This document shows positions 62,439 to 64,000 of a stretch of 64,000 bases of DNA, in pieces. Below the pieces are notes generated by a model. The model ran no database searches and was not told where the DNA came from. It saw only the letters and a list, made by a program, of their open reading frames with translations. The translations under genes and the position numbers were made by a program. The stretch's first letter is position 1; every line of letters begins with the position of its first letter. The stretch is from Nitratireductor indicus C115 (GTDB lineage Bacteria; Pseudomonadota; Alphaproteobacteria; Rhizobiales; Rhizobiaceae): contig NZ_AMSI01000016.1 of assembly GCF_000300515.1 (NCBI RefSeq), positions 1 to 64,000 of the forward strand, given 5' to 3'.

Positions 62439-63581
62439 ATGTTGTTCTGGATTCTTGCCGCACTGCTGACGCTTGCCGCCGCTCTTGCGGTGATGAGGCC
62501 TTTTGCTTCGCGTAAAGCAACCTCGACGGACGAAAAGTCCCACGACATCGAAGTTTACCGCGACCAGCTCGACGAATTGAGCCGCGATGTCGAGCGCGGC
62601 CTTATTGGCAAGGATGAAGCCGAGCAGGCCCGTGCTGAAATAGGCCGGCGTATCCTGAAGGCGACAGACGCGTCGCAGGATACGGCAAAGAGCGATGCTG
62701 GCGGCCAGGCGGCGCGCTTTACTGCTGCGGCAGCGATTCTTGCCGTGCCGCTCATCAGCTGGGGGCTTTATGCGGTAACCGGTTCGCCTGGAATGCCTGC
62801 TCAGCCTCTGCAGGCTCGGCTTGAACAGGATCCTTCCAACGCTTCTATTGAAGAGCTCGTTGCGCGTGCCGAGGCGCATCTGGCGGACAATCCGCAGGAT
62901 GTGCGCGGCTGGCAGGTTCTGGCGCCGGTCTATATGCGTCTTGGCCGTTTCGCCGATGCACAAACGGCGCTGCGTGCCATTCTGCGCCTGTCGGGTGATG
63001 CACCTGAAGTGCAGGCTGCTCTCGGCGAGGCGATTGCGGCTGCCTCCCAGGGGATCGTGACCGCCGATGCGGAAGCTGCGTTTGAAGCCGCATTGAAAGC
63101 CGACCCGGCCAATCCCAAGGCCCGTTTCTTTCTGGCTCTGGGGCGCGCTCAGGAAGGCAAGATGGATGAAGCCCGTCAGGGCTGGCAGGCCTTGCAGGAG
63201 GCGCAGCCGGAAGGCTCGCCCTGGCGCGAGGCCGCGGCTCAGGCGCTGGCAAGCGCCGATGGCAATGCCCGTGGCGCATCTGGTGGCGCATCCAGTGCTC
63301 CGGGGCCGACACAGGAAGATGTGGCGGCCGCCTCGCAGTTGTCGGGCGGGGACCGGCAGGCCATGATCGAGGGAATGGTATCGCGTCTCGATGAGAAATT
63401 GCGCGATAATCCGGATGATCCGGAGGGCTGGCGTCGGCTTGTCCAGTCTTACATGGTATTGAAGAAGCCCGATGAAGCGCGCGAAGCGCTTGACCGTGGC
63501 GTGGCAGCGCTCGGCGCGGATACCGAAGCAGGCAGGGCGCTGGCTGCCCTGGCGCGCGATCTCGGTCTTCCTGGCGAATAG
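62439..63581 (+). CDS. ccmI: Cytochrome c maturation protein CcmI (CycH)
   Basis: A 380-residue protein with two N-terminal membrane segments (about 2-18 and 92-112) separated by a cytoplasmic leucine-zipper-like loop ([32 protein letters not shown]). The periplasmic part is a TPR domain that binds apocytochrome c. ATG 62439 was chosen because [10 protein letters not shown] is the family N-terminus. It begins the ccmIEFH (cycHJKL) operon. Confidence 0.93.
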   Translation: MLFWILAALLTLAAALAVMRPFASRKATSTDEKSHDIEVYRDQLDELSRDVERGLIGKDEAEQARAEIGRRILKATDASQDTAKSDAGGQAARFTAAAAILAVPLISWGLYAVTGSPGMPAQPLQARLEQDPSNASIEELVARAEAHLADNPQDVRGWQVLAPVYMRLGRFADAQTALRAILRLSGDAPEVQAALGEAIAAASQGIVTADAEAAFEAALKADPANPKARFFLALGRAQEGKMDEARQGWQALQEAQPEGSPWREAAAQALASADGNARGASGGASSAPGPTQEDVAAASQLSGGDRQAMIEGMVSRLDEKLRDNPDDPEGWRRLVQSYMVLKKPDEAREALDRGVAALGADTEAGRALAALARDLGLPGE

Positions 63582-63588
63582 GTGTGGT

Positions 63589-64000
63589 GTGACCCGAAAG
63601 CAAAAACGACTGACGATCATTGCAGGCGCCATCGGTTTCCTGGCGATAGCGACCGGACTGACGCTTTATGCGCTCAGGCAGCAAACCTCCTATTTCTACA
63701 TGCCGGCTGACCTGGAGGCCCGCCCTGTTGCTGAAGGACAGCGCATTCGTCTTGGCGGGCTGGTCGAGGAAGGATCGATCCAGCGCAGCGACGATACCCA
63801 TGTGCGATTTGCCGTCACCGATGGCGAGCAATCGGTGACCGTGAAATATGCGGGCATTCTGCCGGACCTGTTTCGAGAGGGGCAGGGCGTTGTGACGGAA
63901 GGCGCTTTCGATGGCGCCCATGTGTTCGTCGCAGATTCGGTGCTTGCCAAGCACGACGAGAACTACATGCCCCGTGAAGTGGCCGACAGCCTGAAGGAAA
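63589..64000 (+). CDS. ccmE: Haem chaperone CcmE (CycJ), truncated by window end
   Basis: The first 137 residues are visible, from GTG 63589, 8 bp after ccmI. A basic leader and one membrane segment ([23 protein letters not shown]) precede the OB-fold domain ([22 protein letters not shown]). The haem-binding His lies in the KHDENYMP motif. It carries haem to the cytochrome c synthase in the periplasm. Confidence 0.94.
   Translation, partial: MTRKQKRLTIIAGAIGFLAIATGLTLYALRQQTSYFYMPADLEARPVAEGQRIRLGGLVEEGSIQRSDDTHVRFAVTDGEQSVTVKYAGILPDLFREGQGVVTEGAFDGAHVFVADSVLAKHDENYMPREVADSLKE

Noticed and set aside
1-64000. CRISPR arrays, insertion sequences and retron-like elements
   Set aside because: No regularly spaced direct repeats with unique spacers, no transposase and no reverse transcriptase was recognised in the window.

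Overview
The window is a chromosomal segment of an alphaproteobacterium, almost certainly of the order Hyphomicrobiales (Rhizobiales). I infer this from the family content: the imuA-imuB-dnaE2 mutagenesis cassette, a MucR/Ros regulator, a DivJ-type kinase next to DUF1491, DUF2336 and DUF5330 proteins, feuN-feuP-feuQ next to the cytochrome c maturation genes, and an RcGTA-type gene transfer agent cluster. A Phyllobacteriaceae/Brucellaceae-like genome fits best, but the genus cannot be fixed from this sequence alone. Coding density is high, GC is clearly high, and start/stop overlaps (ATGA, TGATG, TAATG) are frequent.

Layout. 1-2.2 kb: 3' end of an APS kinase gene, cysQ and a sugar kinase. 2.3-8 kb: leftward imuA-imuB-dnaE2 operon with a GAAC-N7-GAAC LexA box upstream. 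8-11.5 kb: structured non-coding DNA, a LysE exporter, a DUF1003 protein, tRNA-Pro(CGG) and a Tat-exported repeat protein. 11.7-15.2 kb: both subunits of methylmalonyl-CoA mutase. 15.5-25.1 kb: HerA-like ATPase, L,D-transpeptidase, haloacid dehalogenase, class IV aminotransferase, Fe-SOD, two c-type cytochromes, oligopeptidase B and MsrB. 25.4-31.3 kb: a complete seven-gene Mrp cation/proton antiporter operon. 31.3-34.6 kb: AT-rich leader and mucR, a stand-alone DnaA domain IV protein with a DUF6456 protein, and SufE. 34.8-43.5 kb: envelope and cell-cycle genes (DivJ-like kinase, peptidoglycan-binding protein, DUF1214/DUF1254 pair, PBP1a) with CtrA-like TTAACC half-sites.

43.8-59.2 kb is a gene transfer agent (GTA) structural cluster with every expected head and tail gene from a TerS-like gene (g1) to the giant tail-hub protein (g15), all open. 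It also carries two small extra ORFs and a holin-like membrane protein after g15. Its promoter region contains a nested inverted repeat overlapping a TTGACA box. Palindromic mosaic repeats sit in three of its intergenic gaps, and in two cases the repeat edge supplies the stop codon of the gene before it. No integrase, lysogeny repressor or attachment site was seen, so it reads as a domesticated particle rather than a prophage.

59.3-64 kb: feuN-feuP-feuQ signalling module, a small lipoprotein, and the start of the cytochrome c maturation operon (ccmI, ccmE cut by the window end), which would serve the two cytochromes at 21-22 kb. The strongest leads are the covarying palindromic repeat family, the GTA promoter palindrome with accessory small ORFs, the DnaA domain IV protein, and the structured region at 8.1-8.25 kb.
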